The notes below the pieces were generated by a model. That model was not told where the DNA came from. It was given only the letters and a program-made list of their open reading frames with translations, and ran no database searches. Of a stretch of 64,000 nucleotides of DNA, positions 35,797 to 47,368 are shown piece after piece; within the stretch, counting starts at the first letter, position 1; every line of letters starts with the position of its first letter. The position numbers and the translations under genes were made by a program. The stretch is from Phlegmacium glaucopus (Eukaryota; Basidiomycota; Agaricomycetes; Agaricales; Cortinariaceae), in contig MU130237.1 in assembly GCA_015039465.1 (NCBI GenBank), forward strand, positions 620,001-684,000. Direction: 5' to 3'.

Positions 35797-36777
35797 ATGA
35801 ACAAGGCTATCATCGTCGTCACAGGCGCTTCAAAGTACGGGGTTCCTATCCTACAATTCTTATTCTCAAAATATAACAAATATTTTTGTTAGAGGAATTG
35901 GATTAGCAGTTACTCGTCATCTCCTTCATAAATTTAACGCCAATGTGGTTGCCATATCGCGATCTCGCACGCCAGAATTGCTCGAATTGTTATCAGAGTC
36001 ACTGTTCATCGTAAACTGCGATATGTCAGTCGCCTTGTTATATCCATTTGTGGATCTATGCCTCATATCCTCAATCGTAGCTCTGACGAGAAGGCTTTAT
36101 CTGATGCCATCGCTCTTGGTGCAGCTCATTATAAAGGACTTGATGGTCTCGTCCTCAATGCAGCAACCCTTGACCCTCTTTGTCGTATCGGGGACGATAC
36201 TCCCCTGGAATCCTGGAAAAGACATTTCGATATTAATTTCTTCTCTCTCGTCACCGCTCTAAAGATTGGGTTACCCTATTTGCGTAAAAGCGAATTGACC
36301 GGTAGAGTCGTTTTCGTGAGCTCTGGAGCTGCAGTCAAAGGAACCCCTGGCTGGGGCCCGTATAGTGCCGGGAAGGCAGCACTGAATTCTCTTTGCAGGT
36401 AGGCATATGCCATGCTAAGTAGGCTTCGTGGTGACATCGTATTGGCAGGACCCTAGCAGAAGAAGAACCCAACGTTATTGGTATCTCCGTTCGGCCTGGA
36501 ATGGTAGATACCGATGTCAGTGCTATATACCTCCATGCTGCTCAAGCAACTTAATTTGACATCCTAGATGCAAGCCACTCTGAGGAGCATCGGTCATGCA
36601 CACATGACTGAACAAGGGCACAAAGTTTTTGTAGAGGCCCACGCTAATGGCCACCTTGTTAAGCCCGAGGATTGCGCCCATGTTATCGCAACTTTGTCTG
36701 TGCAGGCACCAAAGTCGCTCACTGGACAGTTTGTCAGTTGGGATTCGAAGGAATGTGAACCGTATCGCAATACATAA
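35797..36777 (+). CDS. Short-chain dehydrogenase/reductase (sepiapterin reductase-like)
   Basis: NAD(P)-dependent oxidoreductase with a Rossmann fold. The N-terminus IIVVTGASKGIG (spliced across the first intron) is the T-G-x-x-x-G-x-G cofactor motif; LDGLVLNAA is the NAG-type motif; VVFVSSGAA and YSAGKAALN supply the catalytic Ser and the Y-x-x-x-K. The layout and the LAEEEPNVIGISVRPGMVDT segment resemble fungal sepiapterin reductase-like SDRs. Substrate cannot be predicted. Divergent from PDB1; tandem with the amidohydrolase 160 bp downstream. Confidence 0.9.
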
Positions 36778-36936
36778 AAGTTCTTTTTATGGGTATGTAC
36801 ATTGTGTTTAAACCCGCCACCCTAATAATAGCGAAGAAGAATTTTGTGAACCTTCTTTTGACGGCCAAAGCTTATCTAAACGAAGGCTATATATCCCCTT
36901 CTCTAAGCTTCCCTTCTTTGCCATTCTGCCTACCCA

Positions 36937-38202
36937 ATGTCGATGAAGCTCTCTCCTACGCAGTCGATTCTACAGCCGCATATTCGTAGGATAGATGTCC
37001 ACCATCACTTCTTCCCAACAGATCTCAACAAGGAGAAATGCAACACCCACCTCGGATGGAGGACACCGCCAGAAAATTTACCATGGACACCAGAAAAAAG
37101 CCTTCAAGCCATGGATGCGATGGATATTGACTTTGCCATCCTTTCGTTACCTGCCATTTCTAGCGGTTCCATTGATAAAGAAAATCGATTGATAGCGAGG
37201 AAACGAAACGAGTTTGCAGCCGGCATTTGTGGCACATATCCAGATCGTTTTGGGTTTTTCGCTACTCCGCCATTTTTGGACGATGTGGAAGGTATGGTTT
37301 GTACACTTTGAAATACAAGAATTTTCATCAATTATGCATACTCGAAGGCTCCCTGCTGGAAATCGCATACTCCCTCGACCACCTGCACGCAAATGGGATA
37401 GCTATTGCATCTTCTTACGGGCAAGGATCAGCCGCAAGTAAGTACTACTACATAAAAGCAATCAGTTCTAAAATCTTGTTGCCTGATACAAAACTTAGCA
37501 TATATAGGCGATGAGAGGTATTATCCTATATGGCTCGAACTTAACAGACGGAAAGCGGTAGTCTTCCTTCATGGCAGCCAAGTGCCGTCTTCAACGCCTT
37601 ATCCACATCCCGCCTTAGGTATTCCCATCACAGAAGTAAGTACTTGATCCGGTGGACATCGATCTCGCACCGTGCCCTCATGTAATACCCGTCTCACGAT
37701 CCAGGTTCCAAACGAGACTTTTAAAGCAGCAGCACACCTCGTTGTAACTGGTCATAGACGGAATTTCCCTGACGTCAACATTATCCTGGCTCACCTTGGG
37801 GGTAGCACGCCATTTCTAGCTTCACGCGTTGCCGTCCTTTCAAATTATATGGGATGTTCTTTGAGCCCTGCTGAGATTTTGGAAGACTTTCAAACGAAAT
37901 TCTACTACGAAACCGCTCTGAGCGCGTGCGAGGCCAATCTAGCAGCAATGCAAAAATTTGTGCGAGAGGATCATATTTTTTTTGGTACAGATTTTCCGGG
38001 TAAAAATTCTATATTCTATCTGCCAATTATAAAACGATAATGTTTGCTGTTACAACAGCAGTGAACGAAGAAGTGGTGGCTTGGTATACGAAAAATCTCC
38101 AGGTATATTACTCTAACGACAAACAAAATCTACGAGGTGTGATGGGTAGCAATGTGGTGAAAATGTTGTGCGGGATTCCGAGTTATGTAATACCAGAGTA
38201 AT
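36937..38202 (+). CDS. Amidohydrolase-2 / ACMSD-family decarboxylase or hydrolase
   Basis: Metal-dependent TIM-barrel enzyme of the amidohydrolase_2 group, which includes 6-methylsalicylate decarboxylase-like and ACMSD-like fungal enzymes. DVHHHFFP gives the H-x-H metal ligands near the N-terminus, VFLHGSQVP and ILAHLGGSTPFLASR give later histidines, and FFGTDFP gives the catalytic aspartate. Several short introns. The final exons read WYTKNLQ onward to a TAA at 38200-38202. Substrate unknown; no polyketide synthase is nearby, so a role in a biosynthetic cluster is not supported. Confidence 0.85.
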
Positions 38203-38302
38203 AGATTAAAATATCCGCAAGAGAGAGAAAGAACTGAACGCTTGAAATACTAGAAAGGCTTAAGAATCCAACATTCACATAGTGAATGATTTTTGTTTGT
38301 TT

Positions 38303-40238
38303 TCAATGCTCATATTCCGACAACCATCGGAGGATTTCCTTGAGCCCTGGGCTGCCTCTGTTCAATGCCTGTCCATGTCTTCCCAGAGGATCAAACCAGA
38401 GGTTTTTTCGAACGCCGTGTGACGTGAGATAACGTTTGACACGCTACAAAAGTTAATAAAATAGCGCACACATGAGGGATATCACTGACTTCGGTATGAA
38501 CAATTTCATCTTTGCCACCCATGAGGAAAAAGGTCTTTGATTGATCCTTTGCGTTTGGGATCTCTTCAAACCATAGGGAATTTGAGGCCCAACAAAAATG
38601 TCGTTGGAGAAGATTGGAGACACCGAGCTCAGATCCTACAAAATACCGCATCAATAGTTCTATGCCCTGTCCTTGATTATAAGTACTGTCCAGTCCCCTA
38701 AATGCACGAAGAACCCCGAAGAACCTACCGTTGTTGGCGGGCGGTAGAAAAAATTATAACACACGTCTAACCAAAGGAAGGAGTTAGAGACGGCGGCATG
38801 TTAGACAAGAAATGACTGACCTCCTTCCCATGAACAGAAAGTAACGGGATCGACAAAGCAGGATCGAGTAATAATATTGGGATGTTCTTTTAACATCCAG
38901 GCGTGCGTATAAGAACCACTGAGATAAAAGAGCTTAGAAATGAAGAGTAGGCGGTTGATGGGAACTGATACATACTTTGAATGACTGAGCATAGTGATCC
39001 CTCTTCTAGTGTTTCCAGTTAGGGGGGATTCAACCTTCTCCCCCTGGAAGCCCATTTCTTTGGCATTTTTATCCCTTGAAAGTAAGGTCGCCCAACCAAG
39101 TTCTTCGATCAAGCCGGCCAGTCGATCGGCCATTTGATGTCGGTCCAGAGGTTTCAAGAAAAAGGGATGAAAAATATTTTGACTGACATGGGGTTGCAAA
39201 GGTACGAGGATAGGCCGATCTACAAATTTTTCAAATAGATGAGACAGGAGGATGTGATATTGAATGAGGCCTAATCCAAGCCCATGAATAAAGACTATTG
39301 GACGAGGCGAAGTCATGGGATCCCATTTAGCTGGTACACGAAGCAAATATCTAATGAATAGATTTAAATGAGAACCAATGCCTCAACTGAAATAGGAACT
39401 TACTCTATGCCGTTGCTACGACCATGACGCAAGTCCCACCAAGCTTTGTACAGTTGTCTCAGAGCCCAGTTGGCGGAACAGACGAGAACATAGTAAGTCA
39501 AAGGTCGCCAAATAATACTGGTTTTATCGATGGTAATTCGCATTGGCACAATTTTTGGATTTGAGCCTTCTTCTACTTTGCAGCCGAGACGTCTTTGTAA
39601 AAGTTCTAAAGCTTCTTCTAGATTAGTCCATTGGTCGTCTGGTAGAGATTCTAAGGGGGGTAGCTCTGTATTATACATAGCCCAATAAAGCCATTTCTGC
39701 AATTCGACGAGCTTAATTGAGGACCAGGGAACTTTGCAAAACCATGTTCGAAGGCAGTGGCGGAAGTCAATGGCTCGAGGATCATGTCGATCCAACTGAT
39801 TGATGGACTCCGCTGGAGATCCTGGTTTATTGGTAATAAGAGTCTCGACATTACCACCATCTTGGGAAAGGTCTGCTAAACCTGCCTTCAGCAAACGCAT
39901 GTAGGCAACTTGAATTTCCTCAGGATTTCCTGGTCCACAGGGCGAGGGACCAGATACGTGGTGAGCGAGATAAAGATAATAGATACTGAAGAAGACCTGC
40001 GAAATCCATGAGCGAGAATAAATACAGAGGAGTAAATATAGGTGACCTCGCAAAGTGCTATATAGAATAGGGGGTTATAAAATGAGTGTGTTATAAGCGA
40101 GTGAGCGGTAAAGATCCAAGCGAGTGGAACTGATGACCAGAGAGGGATAACGGCGATGAAGAGTACGACATAGAAAGACCAAGTTTTTGAACGAAGAGGC
40201 GCTGGGTCTTCTGAAATATCATTGGTGACGGCGGTCAT
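38303..40238 (-). CDS. Membrane-anchored alpha/beta hydrolase
   Basis: Starts with an N-terminal hydrophobic region (two predicted helices, WSFYVVLFIAVIPLW and further on FFSIYYLYLAHHV), a long middle segment, then an alpha/beta-hydrolase fold: PIVFIHGLGLGLIQYH (oxyanion loop HG), a nucleophile elbow SHSNGS assembled across an intron, FLMGGKDEIVHTE (acid) and LGRHGQAL (His). The elbow is S-x-S-N-G instead of the commoner G-x-S-x-G. Function is probably an esterase or lipase acting at a membrane. It diverges from IDH1. Confidence 0.82.
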
Positions 40239-40384
40239 AGTAGTGGTTCTCTGGTCCCACCACCCACAACACGTGCAAACCTTCTCGTCGCGACAGACCG
40301 GACTCGGGAGTCAGCGGAACTTGCAAATTCAACCTTTTTTTGACTCTGTCATCGTGACCTTTCATTTAACCGCCAGCGTCTGTG
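40239..40384. promoter_or_regulatory. Divergent promoter with CACGTG E-box (hydrolase / IDH1)
   Basis: The 146-bp gap between two divergent starts contains a palindromic CACGTG at 40270-40275. A bHLH regulator such as a retrograde or phospholipid factor is conceivable but not shown. Confidence 0.4.
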
Positions 40385-41925
40385 ATGTTGCGCAACGCTT
40401 TAACCCAAGTTTCTCGCCCTTTCTTCTCCCATTCGGTGCGCAATAGTTACCAAAGATATGCCACCTTGACAGAGAGGGTATGACTTACACCTTTCACCTG
40501 CTCCGTCGTCCTAACGCCTTGGCTTCGTCACAGCCAGCTACCAAGTATGGCGGAACTTACACCGTTCGTCAATGTCTTACCTATCTATCCGCCATAATAC
40601 ATGTTGTCCAATAGGTTACCCTCATCCCAGGAGATGGTATCGGAGCAGAAATCACAGATTCCGTAAAAGAAATCTTCGAATACGTCAATGCTCCTATTGA
40701 GTGGGAGCAATATGACGTCTCTGGAATGTCCTCCTCAGGCGAGGCCCTCTTCATGCAAGCCATGGACAGCTTGAAGCGCAACAAAGTCGGCCTAAAGGGT
40801 ATTTTTGACCTTCCAGTCCATACTAAATCTAACCAACTTCCATACAGGCATCCTTTTCACCCCCATCTCCCAGTCGGGTCATATCTCATGGAACGTCGCC
40901 ATGCGACAACAACTCGATATCTATGCCTCTGTTGTTGTCTGCAAGTCTCTCCCCGGGTTTCCGACTAGACACTCCAACGTCGACTTTGCCATTATCCGTG
41001 AGAACACTGAAGGAGAATACTCTGGATTGGAGCACCAAAGCTATCCCGGTGTCGTCGAGAGCCTGAAAGTCTCCACAAGAGCGAAAGCGGAACGTATCTC
41101 GCGCTTTGCATTTGACTTTGCTCTCAAAAACAACCGCAAAGTACGCTTTAATGGCAGCCAGTATCTTTTCTGTGCTCAAAATTGATTTAGAAAGTGACAT
41201 GTGTGCACAAAGCCAACATCATGAAGCTCGGCGATGGCTTATTCCTGAATACTTTCAGAAAGGTCGCGGAAGAGTATCGGTCTTCCGGCCTCGAATATAA
41301 TGATATGATTGTAGACAACACGTATGTCTACCCCCTGACTATTCCGAAGCTAGTTAACTTCTTTACCAGTTCTATGCAACTTGTCGCCCGTCCCGGACAA
41401 TTCGATGTTATGGTGATGCCAAATTTGTACGGCGCCATTGTCTCCAACATCGGCGCTGCGTTAGTTGGTGGACCTGGAATAGTTCCAGGTTGTAACGTTG
41501 GACGTGTCAGTTATATATCTCTGTCCATTGCCTTCTGTGTCTGACGTGTCTCGAAAGGAATATGCACTTTTTGAGCCTGGCTGTCGTCATGTGGCATCTG
41601 ATATCATGGGAACTAACCGAGCCAACCCCACTGCCATGATTCTTAGTGCAACTATGATGCTCAGACACCTTGGGTAAGGACGTGTCAATTTGTCTTGTAT
41701 CTCAAGATACTTACTTTACGGCTGTAAGTCTTGACACTATCGCGAACAACATTGCTAGCGCCACCTTTGATGTCATCAACGAGAAGCAAGTCAGGACAGC
41801 GGATATGGGAGGTGAGTCGAAATTGAAACCGTAATCATAGTTCTCATGATCAATACTACCAATATTTAGGATCAGCAACTACCTCTGAAGTTACTGCTGC
41901 CATTATCAAAAAGCTTGGAGCATAG
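40385..41925 (+). CDS. IDH1: NAD-dependent isocitrate dehydrogenase, regulatory-type subunit
   Basis: Second subunit of mitochondrial NAD-IDH. The first exon [17 protein letters not shown], rich in Arg/Ser/Phe, is a mitochondrial presequence. After splicing come [37 protein letters not shown] (in place of the S-x-N-x-x-L-R of the catalytic subunit), [49 protein letters not shown] and the end [13 protein letters not shown]. The altered substrate loop identifies the AMP-sensing Idh1 type. Stop at 41923-41925. Its partner IDH2 sits at the window's left edge. Confidence 0.95.
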
Positions 41926-42137
41926 AGCTCAGCTGTACACGATATCCATGGATGAAAGAAGCACGTTGGCTACGGATTATAACACTATTATTGCTCCGCC
42001 ATATTTCACTTGGAGGTTTCCATCTATCTATCTAGATTTGTTACATTAGTCATGTTGTTACAGCAGGAATTAGACCCAGATAATTCATTTTAAACATTGA
42101 CAAGTGCTGAAAAGTTGTATATCAGATGTAAAAGATA

Positions 42138-43695
42138 TCATATATATTCAGGCGTTTCAGCCATAAAATCAAAATCCGGCTCAATGTCATCCCATATGGT
42201 ATTTTGATTCAAGGCAGCTTCACGTTCAATTTCTTCAATTAAGACTCTTGCCTTCTTTCTAGGCGACCCATCATCCGAACCGGATCTTTCGCTCGCCTCC
42301 AAACCACTGATGGCGGGTGTGGGTTCGTTAGTTTTCGTCGAGGGTCTCGATTCCGCTTGTTGCTTTCGCAATGCCAGAATTCTGCTGCAGGAAACTTCCG
42401 ACCGTTTACCCCACTCGTTAACTTCTGGTCTGAATTGGGCATATAGGGCCCAGGCCTTTGCGTTGAGTTCCTCTGGTGTATAGCTCTCCGCTAAAAGTTT
42501 GAGGGCGCCCGTAATGTGGGATGTAGTCTGACGAAATGCACGAGATATATACGAAAACGCAGCACTAGGCTGAACGGGCCTGCCATTGTTGAGTGCGCGC
42601 CATTGGCCATTCTGACTTCGGTAGAGAGGTCTGCCAGTCGGAGTTAGATTGATGTATCTGGTTAAGCAAGTGCTTACACTCTGCCAAATGGATGGAAAAC
42701 GTGAGTTCTATATGTCAGAGTGTAGTCAGGCTGTGTTGGCTCACCTTCGACCCATTAATTCTACGTAGGGCTGCGAGCCATCTTTTGCTGCCTCTACTCC
42801 TCTGTCATCGTCTTTTTTAAAGATACCCAATGAGGTACCTTTCGATACTGCATTCAACTCGGTGTACACAGAAGCTATGAAACCATTAGGCCAGAGAGAT
42901 AAACATAATCTTCTATTATGCGAAGCCCTACATACCAATGCTTAGCGCTTCTTCTCTTGTGAAGTGCATACGTTCCGCGACAAAAGTAGCCCACGCTGTC
43001 ATGACCGGTGCACGATTGATAACGGTCGATTTAGTCATAAGGATCTACGAGATGATTCGCATCAGTATGAGTCAAAGTTGTGACGATGAAAATGCAACCT
43101 TTTCATCAACTATTTCGTTGAAACTCAAGCTACTGAAATTTGCCGCTTCATCTGGGGATCCCTCTGGCAAAAATTCATTGGACTCGCCTCCAGCTCGCCC
43201 TCGTTTACGCTTAGGTGGGGTTGTCTACACCGCACACATCTGTTCAATACCCGAATAATTATATAGGCCATTATCGATTATCACGTACCAGAGCATTTAC
43301 AGCAGCAGATTGAGATCCAGATGCGGACACAGATGATTCAGAAGACGTCGCGGTCAATGCAGGTGAGTCCTTTGTTCTCTTCAGTGATTCCCCTTTATAT
43401 GCATATCCAACTTTGCGCAAAGTTTGCATGATTAGACTACGATCGTCTTTGTCCTCTATGCCTGCCGCTTTAAGCTTTACTTCGCTTAGCTGTCCGAGCT
43501 TCAAAGGGGTGTTATATTCTTTGTAACTGATGTAGTACCGTCAGGACAAAATGCAGGGCGTCGAGGACTTTGGATCACCACGAACATTTTGGAAGCGATA
43601 GCCATAGCTTTCGGAATGGGAACATTGTTGTTCGTAAACAGTTTCAGGAATTTTGGTAATGGGAGCTTTACATCTTTAACTTCGTCGGAATTCAT
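42138..43695 (-). CDS. Conserved fungal protein of unknown function
   Basis: Several exons. An N-terminal helical region reads LPLPKFLKLFTNNNVPIPKA, then KIYKEYNTPLKLGQLSEVKL and RSLIMQTLRKVGYAYKGE. After a Ser-rich linker and a basic segment (KRKRGRAGG) comes a second conserved block: NRAPVMTAWATFVAERM, FTREEALSIASVYTELNAVS, KDGSQPYVELMGRR, SAAFSYISRAFRQTT and LAESYTPEELNAKAWALYAQF. The tail is acidic/Ser-rich. I recall similar two-block proteins in other fungi but cannot name a domain. The basic patch suggests nuclear location. Start chosen at 43695; an upstream in-frame ATG exists at 43764. Confidence 0.7.
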
Positions 43696-43818
43696 GTCAA
43701 AGAAAGCTCTCTCAGAGCCGTTGTTTACTTCATATCTACGATGACCTCCGATACAAACAACCACTTTAAGTTAAGTGTAGAACATCCTCAACGAACCAAC
43801 AACACCGCTCGTTCTATC
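43696..43818. promoter_or_regulatory. Short divergent promoter
   Basis: Lies between the conserved unknown gene (minus) and the DUF262 gene (plus). In-frame upstream ATGs at 43764 (minus) and 43741 (plus) would make the genes overlap, which argues for the inner starts used here. Confidence 0.35.
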
Positions 43819-45616
43819 ATGTCGCTAGATGTATCAAGTAAAATGGAAGTCGATTCAGTGAAAGTTCAAGAAGTTGATGAATTGGAGGATGAATTTGAAT
43901 CAGACGACGAGGATACTGATCCAAACGCGTTCAGAATCCACGAGCCCCTTCAACCCCCACAAGCCCACCTATTTTCCACACAAATTCTACACAGTATGTT
44001 GGTTTTTGTCGTAATATTCTACTGTGGACTATATGAAAATGAATATTAAGGTATGATCCATGAAGGCGTGATAGACTTGAATCCTTCATATCAAAGAGGT
44101 AGCGCCCCAATCAATCGTGTTAATAGTAAAGTGCTCGAACTCACCGAGGTTCTTAGATGTTGTCTGGCCCGAGTCTAAACAGATCGGTCTCATTGATTCT
44201 ATCTTTCGAAACTTCTATATCCCACCTATTGTCTTCGCGGTGCAACGGGATGAAGAAGGTGAGGAAGTTCGTATCTGCGTGGACGGAAAACAGGTTTGTA
44301 GCTCAACAATATCTGTAACTTGTCGGTAGATTGCCTGACATAATATCCATTTAATAGCGCCTAACGTCAATACAGAAGTTCTTTGACGGTCAAGTGCGTG
44401 CATTATTCCCGTTATGTCGTTTCTGCTAATGACTACTTTTAGATTCCTCGTATGTGAAATTTTCAAACGCCAACTATCCACTCTTTTGGTCCTTCTTCTC
44501 ACCTACCATTGCGAATAGATAAAGACGTGAAAACCAAAAAAACCTTTTGGTATACAACATCCGAATCATGGAAAGGAATTAGAAATGAGGTGCCAGAAAA
44601 TTATAAAAGAGATTTTTCGGAGAAGCAAATCACTTGTGGTAGGTCATATTACTTATACCCGTTTATTTTATTTATTTTATGCAGTTGAGTATATTGGTCT
44701 TACACCTGGATCTGAACGAGAAATTTTTCAACGAGTCCAGCTTGGAATGACTCTGACGGCTGCAGGCAAGTTTGTTGGGTATTTTGTTAGATCTCCGGAC
44801 AAACTTTTCACGATTTCGATCCAGAGAAGTTGCAGGCCATCTCTTCCCCATGGGCTGAGTAAGTTAAAGACTTCCTGTTACTTTTATCCCTGTACTTAAC
44901 CATGATAAGGTGGATTACTCAATTAGAAGCTCGCCATGTCGCTGTGGACGGTGGACTCTCAGATGTGCTAGAATGGGATACCAAACGAGGCCGAGATTTT
45001 CAAAACATCGCACATATGGTCTTCTGTTGCGATGGCCTTCCTGAAGAGCTACTGCCAACTGCACAAAAAATAGAGAAATGGATATCACGCGTCGACAACC
45101 CCCCCGAGCAATTCAAGGCAGATATTGAAGAGGTTCTCACAGCCTTTTGGAGGATTGCATCGAGTAAAAAGTACAATGAAGCCTTTACGAAAATTTCACA
45201 ACGAATTGCACCTGTAGAATTCATCTTCATCGGTAAGCTGCGAACCACACAGAATGTTTCAACTGTACTGATTCCTCTTTCTCTGATAATGTCAAGGTGT
45301 CCTTCTGTATCGACTGCGTGGAGATAGCTTAGAAAATCAAGGCAGGGCCGCCTACATTCTTCGTCACACCATCCGTCAAGAGTTCAAGGACATCCGGAAT
45401 AACACAGGGGTTGGCCGATCGTTGTGGATGCATATCAACAATTTGCGAATAAGGCCTACTGTTTGGTTAACTCCCAACACATCCGTTACGACCAAAGGTA
45501 AAGGTAAAAGGAAGGCGGACAAAGACAACGAAGCAGACGATGAATATCGACCTACTCCAATCACATCTCTCGGAAAGCCTCTGAGGACTCGAGCGAAACG
45601 TGTGAAAGGGGATTAA
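43819..45616 (+). CDS. DUF262 (ParB/Srx-like, GmrSD N-terminal-type) domain protein
   Basis: Eukaryotic member of a domain best known from bacterial type IV restriction and anti-phage proteins. After an acidic N-terminus, spliced exons read LNPSYQRDVVWPESKQIGLI, DSIFRNFYIPPIVF, and the conserved D-G-x-Q-R loop as VDGKQRLTSIQKFFDG, then IPHKDVKTKKTFWY, IFQRVQLGMTLTAAEKLQAI and WRIASSKKYNEAFTKISQRI. The C-terminus is Lys-rich (TKGKGKRKADKDN) and looks like a nuclear signal. No HNH/DUF1524 nuclease partner domain is present. The intron at 44766-44824 has a textbook GC donor (AG|GCAAGT). Function in fungi is unknown. Confidence 0.85.
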
Positions 45617-45767
45617 ATGTATATATACCCCATAATTATATAGTTATGTTACTCCTCCAGTTACAGTACTGTTACGATAGCTCCTTGTGCACGCGTTATT
45701 ATTAGCTTTTAAACACATCTACAATTGTTCGTAATTTTCCGGTTATTGCATTTGGACAGCCATCAAG

Positions 45768-46718
45768 TTAACCAGTGTATTGTGCTCGAGCAGCATATCG
45801 TACTCCTTGGGGCTCCGTCACTGTCCTACAATACTTGAGGAGAAGTTTGTCTCGTTCCTTGGAATTAACAGCGATGTCCGAAAGAAAAGGTGCGATTTCT
45901 TCACCCTTCCACTTCGATCGTGTAAGAAACAGATCCGAGAACCGAGCGGCGGGGTCAACTGGGAGGGCCGACGCTGGAAAGTATTTCAAGGTTGTCAAAT
46001 CACTTCCAAATAACTCCGATTCAAGGTAATTCCCCTAGGAATCTAGGGATGAGACATTTACAAGTTGTGGGCAATTCAAGATCGCTTACCTCGAGCAGCT
46101 GCAGGCACACGATATCTTCAAACTTGTCCCCAACCAAGGATCTCCATTTCTGGAGCAGTGAGTCCTTTACTATGGGGTCATGCTATTTCAGAAAGTGCAT
46201 CATTTCTCATACCGTATGAGGAGAGACATGAAAAAGTACCCTGTGATTTCTCAATACCCCGAGTCCTACCTCTCTCACAACGGCATTAACGTCCATCTTC
46301 CACTTGCCATCCTTGATCTCACCGAACCAGGACATGATCTGTGTTGAGACTGCCCTCGAAATCTCGTGGCCGTCCGCAAGCGCAGCACAGAGGGCTTCCA
46401 CTGAAGCAGACGTATGTTTCATTGAGAGAGATACAAGAAGATTAAGCATGAGTTCGAGGAGTGTGTTGAGGTATGAAGGGGCTATTGGTCGAAGTTCATC
46501 TTTTTTTTTGTTGCTTTGATTAGATCGAGGCTGGGAGGCAGACGCGTACATCCTTACTGTTTACGATGAGGATTCTTCTATCCATTAAGGCTTTTCCGAG
46601 TTCTGCATCGCTCGCCTGTAAATCCCTTCTTGCATCTTGATGAGTGTAGCGTTTCTAATACGTTATTTCAATAATGAAGAGCCTGGATACGTTTTACTTG
46701 GAAAGCCTTACCACGCTG

Positions 46719-46758
<40 letters not shown>

Positions 46759-47191
46759 CAAGTCCTTCATCGTACTGTCGATCTTTTAGGAGTCTAGATA
46801 ACTTGTGCAGTTTCGGCACAGAAGGGGTCAGCTCGATGATCTCCTTTAGTTGGTCCCGAATCACGACCGCGTCGTCCGCAAATTTGGAGGCGCATTCGTC
46901 TGGGACAGGTGTAACAACAAGTAGTGTGTTTGACAAGCCAATGGACCGCATGCCATAGGTTTTCTCTGCGCTACACAGTACAGCGTCTTCGTTTGGGTCG
47001 CCTTTGATTGTGAGTCTGTGCTTCCAAGGTTAACTATCGGAAAACAGAGGAGATTCCAACTACCTGAGATCTTCCCCATTCTTGAGGGCATTTTCAATCA
47101 GACTGGTGAGGTCTGGCGTCAGTTGGAGGAGTTTATATGAGCCTAACTCGTGAGAGGAAGAGGGGGAGAAGCTCAAATCGTAATCAGGCAT
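45768..47191 (-). CDS. DCC1: Sister chromatid cohesion protein Dcc1
   Basis: Subunit of the Ctf18-Dcc1-Ctf8 clamp-loader complex that promotes cohesion and PCNA handling at replication forks. The N-terminal part has LTIKGDPNEDAVLCSAEKTY then RSIGLSNTLLVVTPVP, the family's characteristic block. The C-terminal winged-helix part reads LKYFPASALPVDPAARFSDL, FLTRSKWKGEEIAPFLSDIA and LLLKYCRTVTEPQGVRY. Between them an exon encodes a run of aspartates (46720-46756). Start at 47191 (MPDYDLSFS), stop at 45768-45770. Convergent with the DUF262 gene and tandem with glutamine synthetase upstream. Confidence 0.9.
46720..46756 (-). repeat. Trinucleotide microsatellite encoding poly-Asp in DCC1
   Basis: About 12 perfect repeats of CAT on the plus strand (GAT in the gene) encode consecutive aspartates in the linker between the two DCC1 conserved regions, next to the donor of an intron. 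Likely to vary in length between strains. Confidence 0.85.
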
Positions 47192-47368
47192 TGTTCAACC
47201 AATGGACAAGGAAGAAAGGATATTATAAGAACTCGGCGTTACAGGGGGCTATCTCTTCAACGAATATAGTTACTCTTTTCAGATTTCATAACAACCACCC
47301 GCCAAGACCTTCAGTCTGTGAATTAGGTGTCCCGTAACTGTCAGTGGTAACTAAAACGATATACAACT

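Noticed and set aside
35797..38202. Reductase plus amidohydrolase plus hydrolase as a secondary-metabolite cluster
   Set aside because: No polyketide synthase, NRPS, terpene cyclase, P450 or pathway regulator is nearby, and the surrounding genes are housekeeping.
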